From positions 1 to 50,243 of the IMG/VR virus record IMGVR_UViG_3300032315_000895: DNA of 50,243 nt, one strand, 5' to 3'. Source of the DNA: a virus. Positions 23,791 through 31,594 of the stretch are shown piece by piece (position 1 is the first letter of the stretch; every line of letters begins with the position of its first letter). The notes under the pieces are model-generated. The model worked only from the letters and a program-made list of their open reading frames with translations. It did no database searches and had not been told where the DNA came from. The translations under genes were made by a program, and so were the position numbers.

Positions 23791-26710
23791 CCACATTAAC
23801 TTCAAGCCCCCTTCTGGCGCCCGCCGCGAAGCGGAGTACGGCCTCAAGCTCCGCCGCGAGTACGGCCGTGGCGGTACTGCCGTCGGCATCGCACGCGCGA
23901 GAGACTTGTCGAACGGCACCGAAGTCTCGCCTTCGACAGTGCGACGCATGAAGGCATACTTCGATCGGCATGCATCTGACCAGCAAGGCGAGGGTTTCGA
24001 TCGCGGGGATAAGGGCTGGCCCTCGAACGGCTACATCGCCGCGAAGCTCTGGGGTGGTTTTCAGAGCGGCTACTCGTGGGCGAAGAAGGTCGTCGAGCAG
24101 ATGAACGCAGCCGACGAGAAGGAAGGCCGATCTTATAGTCCGGATACAGGAGCCCGTAGCATCGAGAGCAAGGAGACCGCGATGGACAATGTCGAGCGTC
24201 GGTACTTGGCGGCATCGGGCACCGAGAACGCCACGGAGGGCTCGCTCAATGTCGAGCACCGTGCCGACCCTGAGACGGGCGAGCGTCGGACGTACCTTGT
24301 GGGGTACGCTGCGAAGTTCCGCACCGACTCGTTGCTCTTGGGGGATTTTGTCGAGCAAATTGCCCCCTCGGCTTTCGAGATCGTCGAGAAGGGGAAGGAC
24401 CTCGAAGGACGTCCCCTGGAGACTCGCGGTCTGTTCAACCACGATCCGAATCACCTCATCGGCCGCTACCCAAACACGATGAAGCTCGTGGTCGACAAGA
24501 TCGGACTCAAGTACGAGATTCTCCTGCCCGAGAGCCGCCATGACATCGCCGAAATGGTGGCTCGCGGAGACCTCAAGGGAAGCAGCTTCAGTTTCATTTG
24601 CGCAGAAGGCGGCGAGAAGTGGACCCGCGAAGGTGGCAAGAGCCGCCGACTTGTCACAAAAATTAAGGCTTTGCTGGACTGCGGCCCAGTGACCTACCCG
24701 GCGTACAGGGATTCCTCTGTCGCCGTTGCGAAGCGGAGTTACGAGCACTTCATCGCGAGCGAGCCCACGCCTGCCGTGATCGAGCCACCGACGCCAAAGA
24801 TCGACGTCAGCGAAGAGATGCGGAAGTGCCAGGAGTTCATCGCCGAGCGTCGCGGCTTCTGCCCGACGGGCTCCGGCGGCGGAATTGATAACTCGTGCGG
24901 TTCTGGCGGGAAGTCTGGCGGCAGCGATCAGATGGAGATCGCCAAGAAGGCGAAAGAGGACTACGACAAGTCCGTGTCGAAGCCTTCTGGTGCTGCCGCT
25001 GCCGGAGCCGTGATTGGGGCCACGATCGGTGCGGTGGCCGGATTTCCAGGACTCATTGCCGGCTCGCTGATCGGCGGTGCCCTCGGAGCAATTCACGCAG
25101 CCGTAAAAGGCCGCGTCGGAAGGCTCTCTAATGAGATGGGAATCTCCGACAAACAATTTGCTGAGGCTGGATCGAGTCTGTTTGGCAAGGAAGTGAAGCC
25201 GATCGCCCTCGACGGGAAGACAATTGGTCTCGACGGCGGAGGGGACAGTGTTGCTTTAATCACAAACAAGAGTCTTTTCACGGGCGAGACGGGGATTTCT
25301 TTCCACTACCAGCCAGGCGCAGACATCAACGGCAAGTTGGACGTCGTTTCTGTGGAAAAGGCGGCCAAGGCTGTTGGTGCAAGAACCGTCGTCGTCGAGG
25401 CTTTCCACGAAAAAGATGCAAAGACCCTGGAGTCGAAGGGGTACAAGTCGGTCGGCCGGTCGCCAAGCGGCTACTCAATAAGCAAGGGAGTCTACGAACG
25501 CAAACTTGGAAAGAGCAGCCGCTCCGCTGGAATGCTTGATGCGGAGCGCGAGAAGAGCATGAATTTCTATCTGGAGCATCGCGGCTTCTGCCCGACGGGC
25601 CCCGGCGGGGGCGTCGACAACTCGTGTGGCGGCAGCGCGAAGGGCGGCAGCGACGGGCCAATCACAGGTTCGTCGAAAGGCAAGCCGCTGTCTGTGTCAG
25701 CGGTCGAGTCTCTCGGGAAACTTGCTTCAAAAAAGCCTGATGGCAACTACAAGGAATGGAAGAAGGGCGACCACAAGGACAAGTCTAAGGAGAAGGACAC
25801 GCAGGATTTCCTCGACAAGGCCCGCGAAGAGCAACTCTCGAAGGGCGGGAAAGACAAGGGCAAGTCCGACGAAGGTGGCGGTGTGCAGACCTGGAGCAAG
25901 GGGGACAATTTCCCCTGGACGACGAAGCAGGTCGGCGACAAGGACGGCTATCTCCAGGGCGTTCACCCGGACGGCTCGAAGACGGAAAAGTATCCTTTCA
26001 AGGATGGCGACACGTCCGAGGCTGAGAAGCAACTAGATGCTGAACTGAAGAAGAACGGGAAGAAGAGCAGCCGGGACCGCTACGCAGACCTGATCTCCTG
26101 GTATGAGGCTCGCGGATTCTGCCCAACCGGCCCCGGCGGCGGCGTCGATAACTCGTGTGGCGGCAACGGGGGGGGCGGACAGAAGCCGCTCGACGCTAAC
26201 GATCCTTCCGCCGTGAAGTCATTTCTTGAAAAGATGGCTCGCGAAACCGGCATGGACCTCCAAGGGCGCCCTGTCCCGCAAGCCAAGGACACGGCCGCCG
26301 GAGGATCGAAGCCGCTAACTCCAGCCGGGGGCACAAAAACTCTTGAGCAAATCAGGCTTGAGGCGGCCGGCGTTTGGGAGGGGAAAGTTGCTGAAAAGCA
26401 GGCCGCAAAGGTGAAAGCCTCTAGGGAAAAGTCCGCAGCTTACAAGGACGAGATGCGGCCACTCAAGGACGCGTTGAGAAAGAACGGAGTGGGCTGGGTG
26501 GACTTTGCGACAAAGTCAAACGCCGCAGCGAAGGGCGGGCAATTGGAATACAAGACCAGGAAGGGTTCTTATCGAGTTGCCCTGGAGGAACTCAAGAAAG
26601 GCCCGGAGGCGTTTAAGGCCCACCTGGACAGCCTTGGCGTGAAGCGAAGGTCGGTAGACCCCCGCCAAGTTATCGAAGACACGCTGAGGTTTCTAAAGGA
26701 CCGCCGATGA
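23768..26710 (+). CDS. HK97-type prohead protease (S78) fused to cargo-like modules
   Basis: 980 residues; typical prohead proteases have about 200-250. Residues 1-115 form an N-terminal domain (Y-S-H-I-N-F-K-P-P, R-E-Y-G-R-G-G-T-A-V-G-I-A-R-A-R) seen in front of other phage proteases. About 140-335 is the S78 protease, with the His motif L-F-N-H-D-P-N-H-L-I-G (His about 225) and the Ser motif L-K-G-S-S-F-S-F (Ser 272/273). It matures the capsid by cutting the MCP delta domain and other head proteins. After the CPTG motif at 362 comes a glycine-zipper hydrophobic stretch (about 408-448: G-A-V-I-G-A-T-I-G-A-V-A-G) and a possible degenerate GNAT fold. After the motif at 605 comes a Lys/Asp-rich domain (about 625-760). 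After the motif at 782 comes a basic helical domain. It overlaps the previous gene by 23 bases and the next by ATGA. Confidence 0.85.
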   Translation: MAKPEKYSHINFKPPSGARREAEYGLKLRREYGRGGTAVGIARARDLSNGTEVSPSTVRRMKAYFDRHASDQQGEGFDRGDKGWPSNGYIAAKLWGGFQSGYSWAKKVVEQMNAADEKEGRSYSPDTGARSIESKETAMDNVERRYLAASGTENATEGSLNVEHRADPETGERRTYLVGYAAKFRTDSLLLGDFVEQIAPSAFEIVEKGKDLEGRPLETRGLFNHDPNHLIGRYPNTMKLVVDKIGLKYEILLPESRHDIAEMVARGDLKGSSFSFICAEGGEKWTREGGKSRRLVTKIKALLDCGPVTYPAYRDSSVAVAKRSYEHFIASEPTPAVIEPPTPKIDVSEEMRKCQEFIAERRGFCPTGSGGGIDNSCGSGGKSGGSDQMEIAKKAKEDYDKSVSKPSGAAAAGAVIGATIGAVAGFPGLIAGSLIGGALGAIHAAVKGRVGRLSNEMGISDKQFAEAGSSLFGKEVKPIALDGKTIGLDGGGDSVALITNKSLFTGETGISFHYQPGADINGKLDVVSVEKAAKAVGARTVVVEAFHEKDAKTLESKGYKSVGRSPSGYSISKGVYERKLGKSSRSAGMLDAEREKSMNFYLEHRGFCPTGPGGGVDNSCGGSAKGGSDGPITGSSKGKPLSVSAVESLGKLASKKPDGNYKEWKKGDHKDKSKEKDTQDFLDKAREEQLSKGGKDKGKSDEGGGVQTWSKGDNFPWTTKQVGDKDGYLQGVHPDGSKTEKYPFKDGDTSEAEKQLDAELKKNGKKSSRDRYADLISWYEARGFCPTGPGGGVDNSCGGNGGGGQKPLDANDPSAVKSFLEKMARETGMDLQGRPVPQAKDTAAGGSKPLTPAGGTKTLEQIRLEAAGVWEGKVAEKQAAKVKASREKSAAYKDEMRPLKDALRKNGVGWVDFATKSNAAAKGGQLEYKTRKGSYRVALEELKKGPEAFKAHLDSLGVKRRSVDPRQVIEDTLRFLKDRR
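24851..26158 (+). repeat. CPTG linker motif copies 9-11 (in protease protein)
   Basis: Copies start at 24851, 25580 and 26111. All read R-G-F-C-P-T-G-[SP]-G-G-G-[IV]-D-N-S-C-G and are followed by Gly/Ser/Lys spacers. The first lies directly after the protease domain, at the boundary between enzyme and appended modules. Confidence 0.85.
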
Positions 26711-28488
26711 GCTTGTCGACGGACTGCCGTGTCGCGAGTCTTGAGGCCTTCCTCCAGGCGAGGGCGATGGGGACCGGCACGAACGCAGGCGGCGGCGTCC
26801 TCGCGGGCGGGGGCGACTGCGGGCGAGATGAGGATGGGAAGTTTGGTGCTGGCAACACCTGCGGCATCGGCATCGGCATCAACGACTCCACCCAGGAATT
26901 CACGACGCAGATTCTTTCCGGCCAGAAGACAGTTGAGACTCGCCCTACAAACTCGCTTCGCCCTTACATCGGCAAGACGGTTGGCATCGTGCGAACTGGT
27001 AAAGGCAAGGCAACGCTCGTAGGCACGATGAAGATCGGGGAGCCGAAGTTCTATAAGTCGAAGAAGGACTTCGACGCGGATCGCAAGAAGCACCTCGTCT
27101 CTCCAGGGAGCCCGCATTACATCACTGCCGTCGGAAAGTACGGATACCCTCTTTCCGAGGTGCGTCCCGTCAAGCCGATTGAACTCGACACGAAGGGTTA
27201 TGTCGGCCGGAGGATTCCGAAGTCGGTCCGAAGCGACGAGCTTGAGTACGACCTCGACGGCGTGGAGATGCGAGCATTCTGTGCGACCGGCGAAGGCGGT
27301 GGCGTCGACAACTCGTGCGGCATCTCCAACAGCAAGGGCGAGCGAATCCGCAACGTCCGCACCAAGTCTGACAAGATGCAGACGAAGGTGGCCCGCAAGC
27401 TCTACCAGATGCGTACCACGGAGAAGCAGATCAAGAAGCTGATCCGTGACCTGGGTGGCAAGGTGAGCAACTCCATCGTGGAGATCGAGTCCACGCGAGG
27501 TGAGGAAGGCGTCAACATCTTCATCCGGGACCGCGACAACAACGAGACGCATTTCATTCACATGGGCTACTACGGCGCAGCCATCTACACGAGCGACAAG
27601 GTCTCGAACGACGAGGCGAAGCGGATCAGAGCCGTCTCCGAGGAAGCGTTCCCGAAGACGATCGACAAGCGGCTCTACGGGCGGGGGAAGAAGTACAATA
27701 TCGACGTCGTCAACGATCCCACGCAGACGAAGACGGCCTGGGACGGCCTGTCGTCGAAGCAGCGGTTCAAGGCAAAGCTCGACGCCCGCTACGCCAGCCT
27801 GCTCGCGTTTGCGGAGTCTCGTGATTGCGGGCGTGACGAGGGCGGGAAATTCTCGTCTGGCAACACATGCGCCTCCGGAGTCGCCGCCGCCGCCGCAACC
27901 GGCGCCGCCACTGGCGGGATCAAGGGCGCGATAACTGGCCTTCTCACCGGGGGACCTGCCGTCGTGAAACCAGCCGCCGCGATCGGCGCCGCCACGGGGG
28001 CGGTAAAGGGCATCTACGACAACCAGATGCGGCCGACGCGAGTGAAGAAGACGATTGAGCGACTGGGCATGGACACGAAGCAGGTCGGCAATCTCGTCGA
28101 GAAGCTCGGCGGCACTCCCGAATCATCTGCCGACACGAAGGGCGGCTCGCTGCGTCTTACGATCAAAGACAAGGAAGGCAAGAAAACCTTCAGCGTCGAG
28201 ATCAATAAGAAAACGATCACCGTCTACCCCAGGCGAGCAACTGGCGAACTGACAACGAAGGAAATCTCCCGAGTCAAAGAAATCGCCGATAAGTCCACGC
28301 CGAAGTCGATCTCAGTGGTTGTGAAGAAGAGTTCTTCTGCCTACGTCTCGAAGCTCGTGCGAAATGGATTCACTGTTGCCGCCGGCAACGCCGGCGACAT
28401 CTTGGTGGCGACATATCTCACTGCACCCGTTCATTCGTTCGCAAACGATGCCGTTCAGTCGGTCAAGAAAACGTTTTCTCGAAGGTAA
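26707..28488 (+). CDS. ASCH-domain and glycine-zipper head-module protein
   Basis: A 593-residue protein in ATGA overlap with the protease gene. Near residue 37 is a variant Cys motif (D-C-G-R-D-E-D-G-K-F-G-A-G-N-T-C). About 55-160 is an ASCH-like domain (T-x-x-I-L-S-G-Q-K-T-V-E-T-R-P, then I-G-K-T-V-G-I-V-R-T-G-K-G), a fold of the PUA superfamily that binds RNA or modified nucleotides. A standard CPTG motif at 189 precedes a Lys/Arg-rich domain (about 205-365). A second variant motif (D-C-G-R-D-E-G-G-K-F-S-S-G-N-T-C) at about 373 precedes an Ala/Gly hydrophobic stretch (about 385-435) and a basic C-terminal domain with S-K-L-V-R-N-G-F. Placement between protease and capsid suggests an internal virion protein. 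No enzymatic motif beyond ASCH is evident. Confidence 0.75.
   Translation: MSLSTDCRVASLEAFLQARAMGTGTNAGGGVLAGGGDCGRDEDGKFGAGNTCGIGIGINDSTQEFTTQILSGQKTVETRPTNSLRPYIGKTVGIVRTGKGKATLVGTMKIGEPKFYKSKKDFDADRKKHLVSPGSPHYITAVGKYGYPLSEVRPVKPIELDTKGYVGRRIPKSVRSDELEYDLDGVEMRAFCATGEGGGVDNSCGISNSKGERIRNVRTKSDKMQTKVARKLYQMRTTEKQIKKLIRDLGGKVSNSIVEIESTRGEEGVNIFIRDRDNNETHFIHMGYYGAAIYTSDKVSNDEAKRIRAVSEEAFPKTIDKRLYGRGKKYNIDVVNDPTQTKTAWDGLSSKQRFKAKLDARYASLLAFAESRDCGRDEGGKFSSGNTCASGVAAAAATGAATGGIKGAITGLLTGGPAVVKPAAAIGAATGAVKGIYDNQMRPTRVKKTIERLGMDTKQVGNLVEKLGGTPESSADTKGGSLRLTIKDKEGKKTFSVEINKKTITVYPRRATGELTTKEISRVKEIADKSTPKSISVVVKKSSSAYVSKLVRNGFTVAAGNAGDILVATYLTAPVHSFANDAVQSVKKTFSRR
26815..27873 (+). repeat. CPTG motif copy 12 and two C-x13-C variants
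   Basis: The canonical copy starts at 27271 (R-A-F-C-A-T-G-E-G-G-G-V-D-N-S-C). Variants lie at 26815-26862 and 27823-27870 with pattern D-C-G-R-D-E-x-G-K-F-x-x-G-N-T-C. Both types sit at domain boundaries, end in N-[ST]-C and are followed by Gly/Ala-rich sequence, so they are probably equivalent elements. Confidence 0.75.
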
Positions 28489-28495
28489 GGAGCCT

Positions 28496-28687
28496 ATGTC
28501 TCTTCGTAGCGGCGATAAGTGTTCACGGTCCGGTTGTTGCGGCCGCATGGCTACCAGAAGCTCCAGGCAGAGCGGTGAGTTCCAGGTGCGGTACCTCAAG
28601 TGCCAAGTGTGTGGAGAATCAGCCCGCTCTGTCGTCTCTGCGACTGACGTGCGTTCGATTTGCTGGCGTCGAGCCCATCAAAAATAG
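28496..28687 (+). CDS. Small cysteine-rich, zinc-ribbon-like protein (63 aa)
   Basis: The start at 28496 is preceded by AAGGAG; longer frames starting at 28364 overlap the previous gene without support. The protein has C-S-R-S-G-C-C near the N-terminus and C-Q-V-C about 25 residues later, followed by a basic C-terminus ending W-R-R-A-H-Q-K. Four or five cysteines could form a small zinc ribbon. It is the last gene before the hairpin and untranslated region ahead of the capsid gene. Function is unknown; a DNA- or RNA-binding accessory is a guess. Confidence 0.6.
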   Translation: MSLRSGDKCSRSGCCGRMATRSSRQSGEFQVRYLKCQVCGESARSVVSATDVRSICWRRAHQK

Positions 28688-28706
28688 TGTTGTGTGGCAC
28701 AACACT
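28686..28706 (+). terminator. Hairpin after zinc-ribbon gene, before capsid gene
   Basis: AGTGTTGTG-TGG-CACAACACT, a perfect 9-bp stem with a 3-base loop, followed by TTCTCTTTCG. It begins at the stop codon of the small gene. It could be a terminator, or a processing or stability element that raises capsid mRNA levels. Confidence 0.5.
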
Positions 28707-28788
28707 TTCTCTTTCGCCCTTCTTCGGGTGAGTGATCGCTCCCAAATAGTTTGAACGTGTGGCACCTGTTTGCCGCACTCACAAACTA
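28692..28788 (+). promoter_or_regulatory. Repeated GTGTGGCAC and inverted TAGTTTG/CAAACTA in capsid leader
   Basis: GTGTGGCAC occurs at 28692-28700 (inside the hairpin) and again at 28757-28765. The second copy lies between TAGTTTG (28747-28753) and CAAACTA (28782-28788), which can pair. The capsid start follows 13 bases later behind AGGAAG. This 114-base leader is one of the few non-coding stretches in the head operon and is a candidate promoter or operator for high capsid expression. No clear -35/-10 pair is visible. Confidence 0.35.
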
Positions 28789-28801
28789 GGAAGCGAATCA
28801 C

Positions 28802-30271
28802 ATGGAAGCCTCGTCCAAGGTCAAGCAACTGCTCGACGAACTCGCCGCCGTCCTCGCTGAGATGGGCGCCCTCCAGGATGCGGGCGGCATCGAAGATACC
28901 GAGGTCGAGCACGACGCTGCCGACAAGGCCGGCATGGAAGAGGACGAGACCAAGTCCGAGTCTCCCGAAGAGGAGTACGAGGAGGAGGAGGCCAAGGAAA
29001 AGAAGATTCGCTGCCTCTGCGAGCGTGCCGAGAAGATTCGCGACCGCATCAAGTTCTACGAGTCGGTCGCAGCGAAGGAGCTTGAGCTTCGCACCGTCCT
29101 GGACAAGGCGACCCCCGCTTCGGTGGCTGCCGTTTCTCCCACCACCCCGGCCAAGGAGGGCCGATCCGTGACCCAGATTTATCACAACCTTCCCGGTGCC
29201 GGTCGTCTCCGTGGCTTCAAGGGCCCCAACGCCGAAGAGCGTGCTTACCGCGCTGGCATGTTCTACAAGGCCCAGCTTTTCGGTGACAAGGACGCTGCCC
29301 GCTGGTGTGCTGATCACGGCGTGATCGACAGCCGTGCGATGGGTGAAGGCGTCAATTCGCTCGGCGGAATTTTCGTAAATGAGGAAGTGCTCAATGAGGT
29401 GATCGTCCTTGTCGAGCAGTACGGTGTGTTCGCCCAGAACGCCCGCAACGTGAACATGCAGTCGGACACCCTCGTGGTGCCCCGGCGTGTTGGCGGTCTC
29501 CAGGCCTATTTTATTGGGGAAAATACGAGTATCCCCGACAGTGACGCTAGCTGGGATCGCGTGCAACTGATCGCGAAGAAGGTCGCGGTGTCGAACCGCA
29601 TCTCCTCGGAGCTTCTTCAGGACAGCGTGCTGTCGCTTGGAGATTATCTGACCACGGAGACGGCCAGAGCCATCGCGATTCTCACGGATCGCGTGGGCTT
29701 CGTTGGTACGGGCTCCGGTGAAGACGGTGGTATCGTTGGTGCTGCGACGAAGATCGCCGACGGCAGCCACAACGGCGGCCTCGTGACGGCCGCGACCGGC
29801 AACACGTCGGCCACGACCCTCACGATCGACGACTTCGTGAACACCGCAGCCCGCCTGCCCGTGTACGCGAGGGCGCGTGCGGCATGGTACTGCTCGCCGG
29901 CCGTGTTCGCTGCCAGCGTGCAGCGTCTCGGCCTGACGAACCAGGGCAAGCTGACGGGCGGCAACAACGCCTCGAACCTCGCCGAAGCTCCCGAGATGCG
30001 TCTCCTCGGCTACCCGGTGAACTTTGTTCACACGATGCCGAGCAACCTGGGTGTCGACGCCGGCAAGGTGCAGTTCCTGCTCGGCGACCTGTCGCTCAGC
30101 ACGATGTACGCGACCCGTCGCGGCCTCCAGATCAAGACCAGCGTCGATCGCTACGCTGAGCTTGACCAAACCTTGATCGTGGCGACCACGCGCTTCGACG
30201 CGGTCACCCACGACTGCGGAGACGGCACGAAGGCTGGCCCGCTCGTCGGTCTCCGCACGGCTCTCTCCTGA
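28802..30271 (+). CDS. HK97-fold major capsid protein with N-terminal delta domain
   Basis: A 489-residue protein. Residues 1-120 form an acidic, helical, coiled-coil-like delta (scaffold) domain with a Glu/Lys-rich stretch (S-P-E-E-E-Y-E-E-E-E-A-K-E-K-K). This is expected to guide assembly and then be removed by the prohead protease. The mature part shows G-G-I-F-V-N-E-E-V, V-P-R-R-V-G-G-L-Q-A-Y-F-I-G-E-N, the spine and A-domain region with S-N-R-I-S-S-E-L-L-Q-D-S, and the C-terminal G-D-L-S-L-S-T-M-Y-A-T-R-R-G-L-Q-I-K-T-S. This is the order of the HK97 phage_capsid family. It unusually ends with a tail of about 35 residues after that region, including C-G-D-G-T-K-A-G-P-L-V-G-L-R-T. Confidence 0.92.
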   Translation: MEASSKVKQLLDELAAVLAEMGALQDAGGIEDTEVEHDAADKAGMEEDETKSESPEEEYEEEEAKEKKIRCLCERAEKIRDRIKFYESVAAKELELRTVLDKATPASVAAVSPTTPAKEGRSVTQIYHNLPGAGRLRGFKGPNAEERAYRAGMFYKAQLFGDKDAARWCADHGVIDSRAMGEGVNSLGGIFVNEEVLNEVIVLVEQYGVFAQNARNVNMQSDTLVVPRRVGGLQAYFIGENTSIPDSDASWDRVQLIAKKVAVSNRISSELLQDSVLSLGDYLTTETARAIAILTDRVGFVGTGSGEDGGIVGAATKIADGSHNGGLVTAATGNTSATTLTIDDFVNTAARLPVYARARAAWYCSPAVFAASVQRLGLTNQGKLTGGNNASNLAEAPEMRLLGYPVNFVHTMPSNLGVDAGKVQFLLGDLSLSTMYATRRGLQIKTSVDRYAELDQTLIVATTRFDAVTHDCGDGTKAGPLVGLRTALS

Positions 30272-30319
30272 TTTGTCCGGACACAGTTACCCCAACACCT
30301 TTCCTGGAGCAGATAGAAC

Positions 30320-30751
30320 ATGAACCACCTGGAAGCCACGAAGTCCGATTGCCGAGTCTCGGCCTCGGTTGCGTCGAACGCCACGCACAGCCATGAGATC
30401 GACACGATCGGCTACGAGTACCTGTCGGTCGACGTGGTCTACGGTGCCTACTCGGCTGCCACGAGCCAGTACGCAACGGTGCTGAAGCTCCAGGAGAGCG
30501 ACGCCTCGGGCAGCGGCCAGACGGACGTCACCGGCTTCTCGGTGACCGCCGGCGCTGGCTCGACGACCGGTGCGAAGAACGGTGCCGTGTGCCGCTACAA
30601 CGTCGACCTTCGCGGTCGCAAGCGGTACATCACTGTTGTCACGACTCCCGGCAACGCTACCCCCGTTGTGACGTCCGCTCGACTGGGCAAGGCCCACGAG
30701 TCGCCGTACAACGCCGCGACCGCCGGCGTCAACAGCTACGTTTCCGGCTGA
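30320..30751 (+). CDS. Putative capsid decoration or head-associated protein (143 aa)
   Basis: It starts at ATG 30320 behind GGAG. It is a beta-rich protein with Y-L-S-V-D-V-V-Y-G, a repeated Ser/Ala/Thr composition and Y-N-V-D-L-R-G-R-K-R-Y-I-T-V-V. It lacks membrane or catalytic motifs. It directly follows the major capsid gene, the usual place of decoration or cement proteins. Similar proteins are, to my memory, common after capsid genes in environmental siphoviruses. The assignment is by position and fold impression only. Confidence 0.55.
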   Translation: MNHLEATKSDCRVSASVASNATHSHEIDTIGYEYLSVDVVYGAYSAATSQYATVLKLQESDASGSGQTDVTGFSVTAGAGSTTGAKNGAVCRYNVDLRGRKRYITVVTTPGNATPVVTSARLGKAHESPYNAATAGVNSYVSG

Positions 30752-30820
30752 GTCAAGGACGACTCACCTGGGCATGGATGCCCAAGCCATTTTTTAGTCG
30801 GAGGGCTTGGAGCACGATGA

Positions 30821-31594
30821 ATGCGAGTTGTCGTTGGCAACGTCGAGCATGACGTTCAGGTAGCTGCTTGTTTCTCGGTTCCCCGACTGGGGTTCCAGGA
30901 CAACTTCTTCACGGTCTTCTCTGCGCTTGCTCCCCACGGTGTGAAAATCACCAAGGGGACTGGCGCATTTTGGGACCAGACCATGTCTCGGATTCTCTCC
31001 GATCTCTCGAAAGAGGAGACCGGCAACCAGTTCGTGATTACAGTTGATTACGATTCTGTCTTTGAGCCCGACTGCGTGAATCGTTTGATGGCGGCGATGC
31101 TGATCAGTGGCGTCGACGCCCTGGCTCCGCTTCAAACGAAGCGAGACGATCAGACTTTGATGTTCACTCCGGAAGGCCTTGCAACGGATGAGGGCCCCGT
31201 GACCGTGAGCCTGCCGGGCGACTGGTGGGAGAAGCCGGCACAGCCTGTCGACACGGCCCACTTCGGCCTCACGATCATTCGCACGGCCGCCCTGCGGCGA
31301 ATGCCCAAGCCGTGGTTCATCGGAATCCCGGGCCCCGACGGCGATTGGGGTGACGGCAGGCGAGACCCTGACATTGAATTCTGGCATCGCTTCCGAAAGG
31401 CGGGCAACACTCTCGCTGTCTGCCCGCAGGTCGCGATCGGCCACGCGGAACTGGTCATTACATGGCCCGACCAGCGGCTGAAGGCGATACACCAATACCC
31501 GACGCACTACTGGGGCGACGGCGGCAAGCGGCCGCCCGAGGCCTGGGGGAGCGAGGACCACGCGGCGAAGTCAACGAAGAGGACGCAGGAATGA
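30821..31594 (+). CDS. GT-A type glycosyltransferase-like protein
   Basis: A 257-residue protein. It has the N-terminal A-C-F-S-V-P-R of nucleotide-sugar-binding GT-A folds. It also has the acidic motif F-V-I-T-V-D-Y-D-S-V-F-E-P (the D-x-D that binds metal and sugar nucleotide), and a later G-D-W-G-D-G-R-R-D-P-D-I-E-F-W-H-R segment typical of the acceptor side. The C-terminal H-A-E-L-V-I-T-W-P-D is also frequent in phage GTs. A GT gene between decoration and connector genes suggests modification of capsid or tail subunits, though host targets are possible. The start is ATG 30821 with GGAG about nine bases upstream. The stop overlaps the next start (ATGA). Confidence 0.75.
   Translation: MRVVVGNVEHDVQVAACFSVPRLGFQDNFFTVFSALAPHGVKITKGTGAFWDQTMSRILSDLSKEETGNQFVITVDYDSVFEPDCVNRLMAAMLISGVDALAPLQTKRDDQTLMFTPEGLATDEGPVTVSLPGDWWEKPAQPVDTAHFGLTIIRTAALRRMPKPWFIGIPGPDGDWGDGRRDPDIEFWHRFRKAGNTLAVCPQVAIGHAELVITWPDQRLKAIHQYPTHYWGDGGKRPPEAWGSEDHAAKSTKRTQE

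Noticed and set aside
23702-25156. A 484-codon minus-strand open frame opposite the protease gene
   Set aside because: Same reason: it lies opposite a well-supported protease and has no ribosome binding site or recognisable domain.
28619-30211. A 530-codon minus-strand open frame opposite the capsid gene
   Set aside because: It is the mirror of a GC-rich plus-strand gene with clear HK97 features. Its translation is Arg/His/Val-rich with no family motif.
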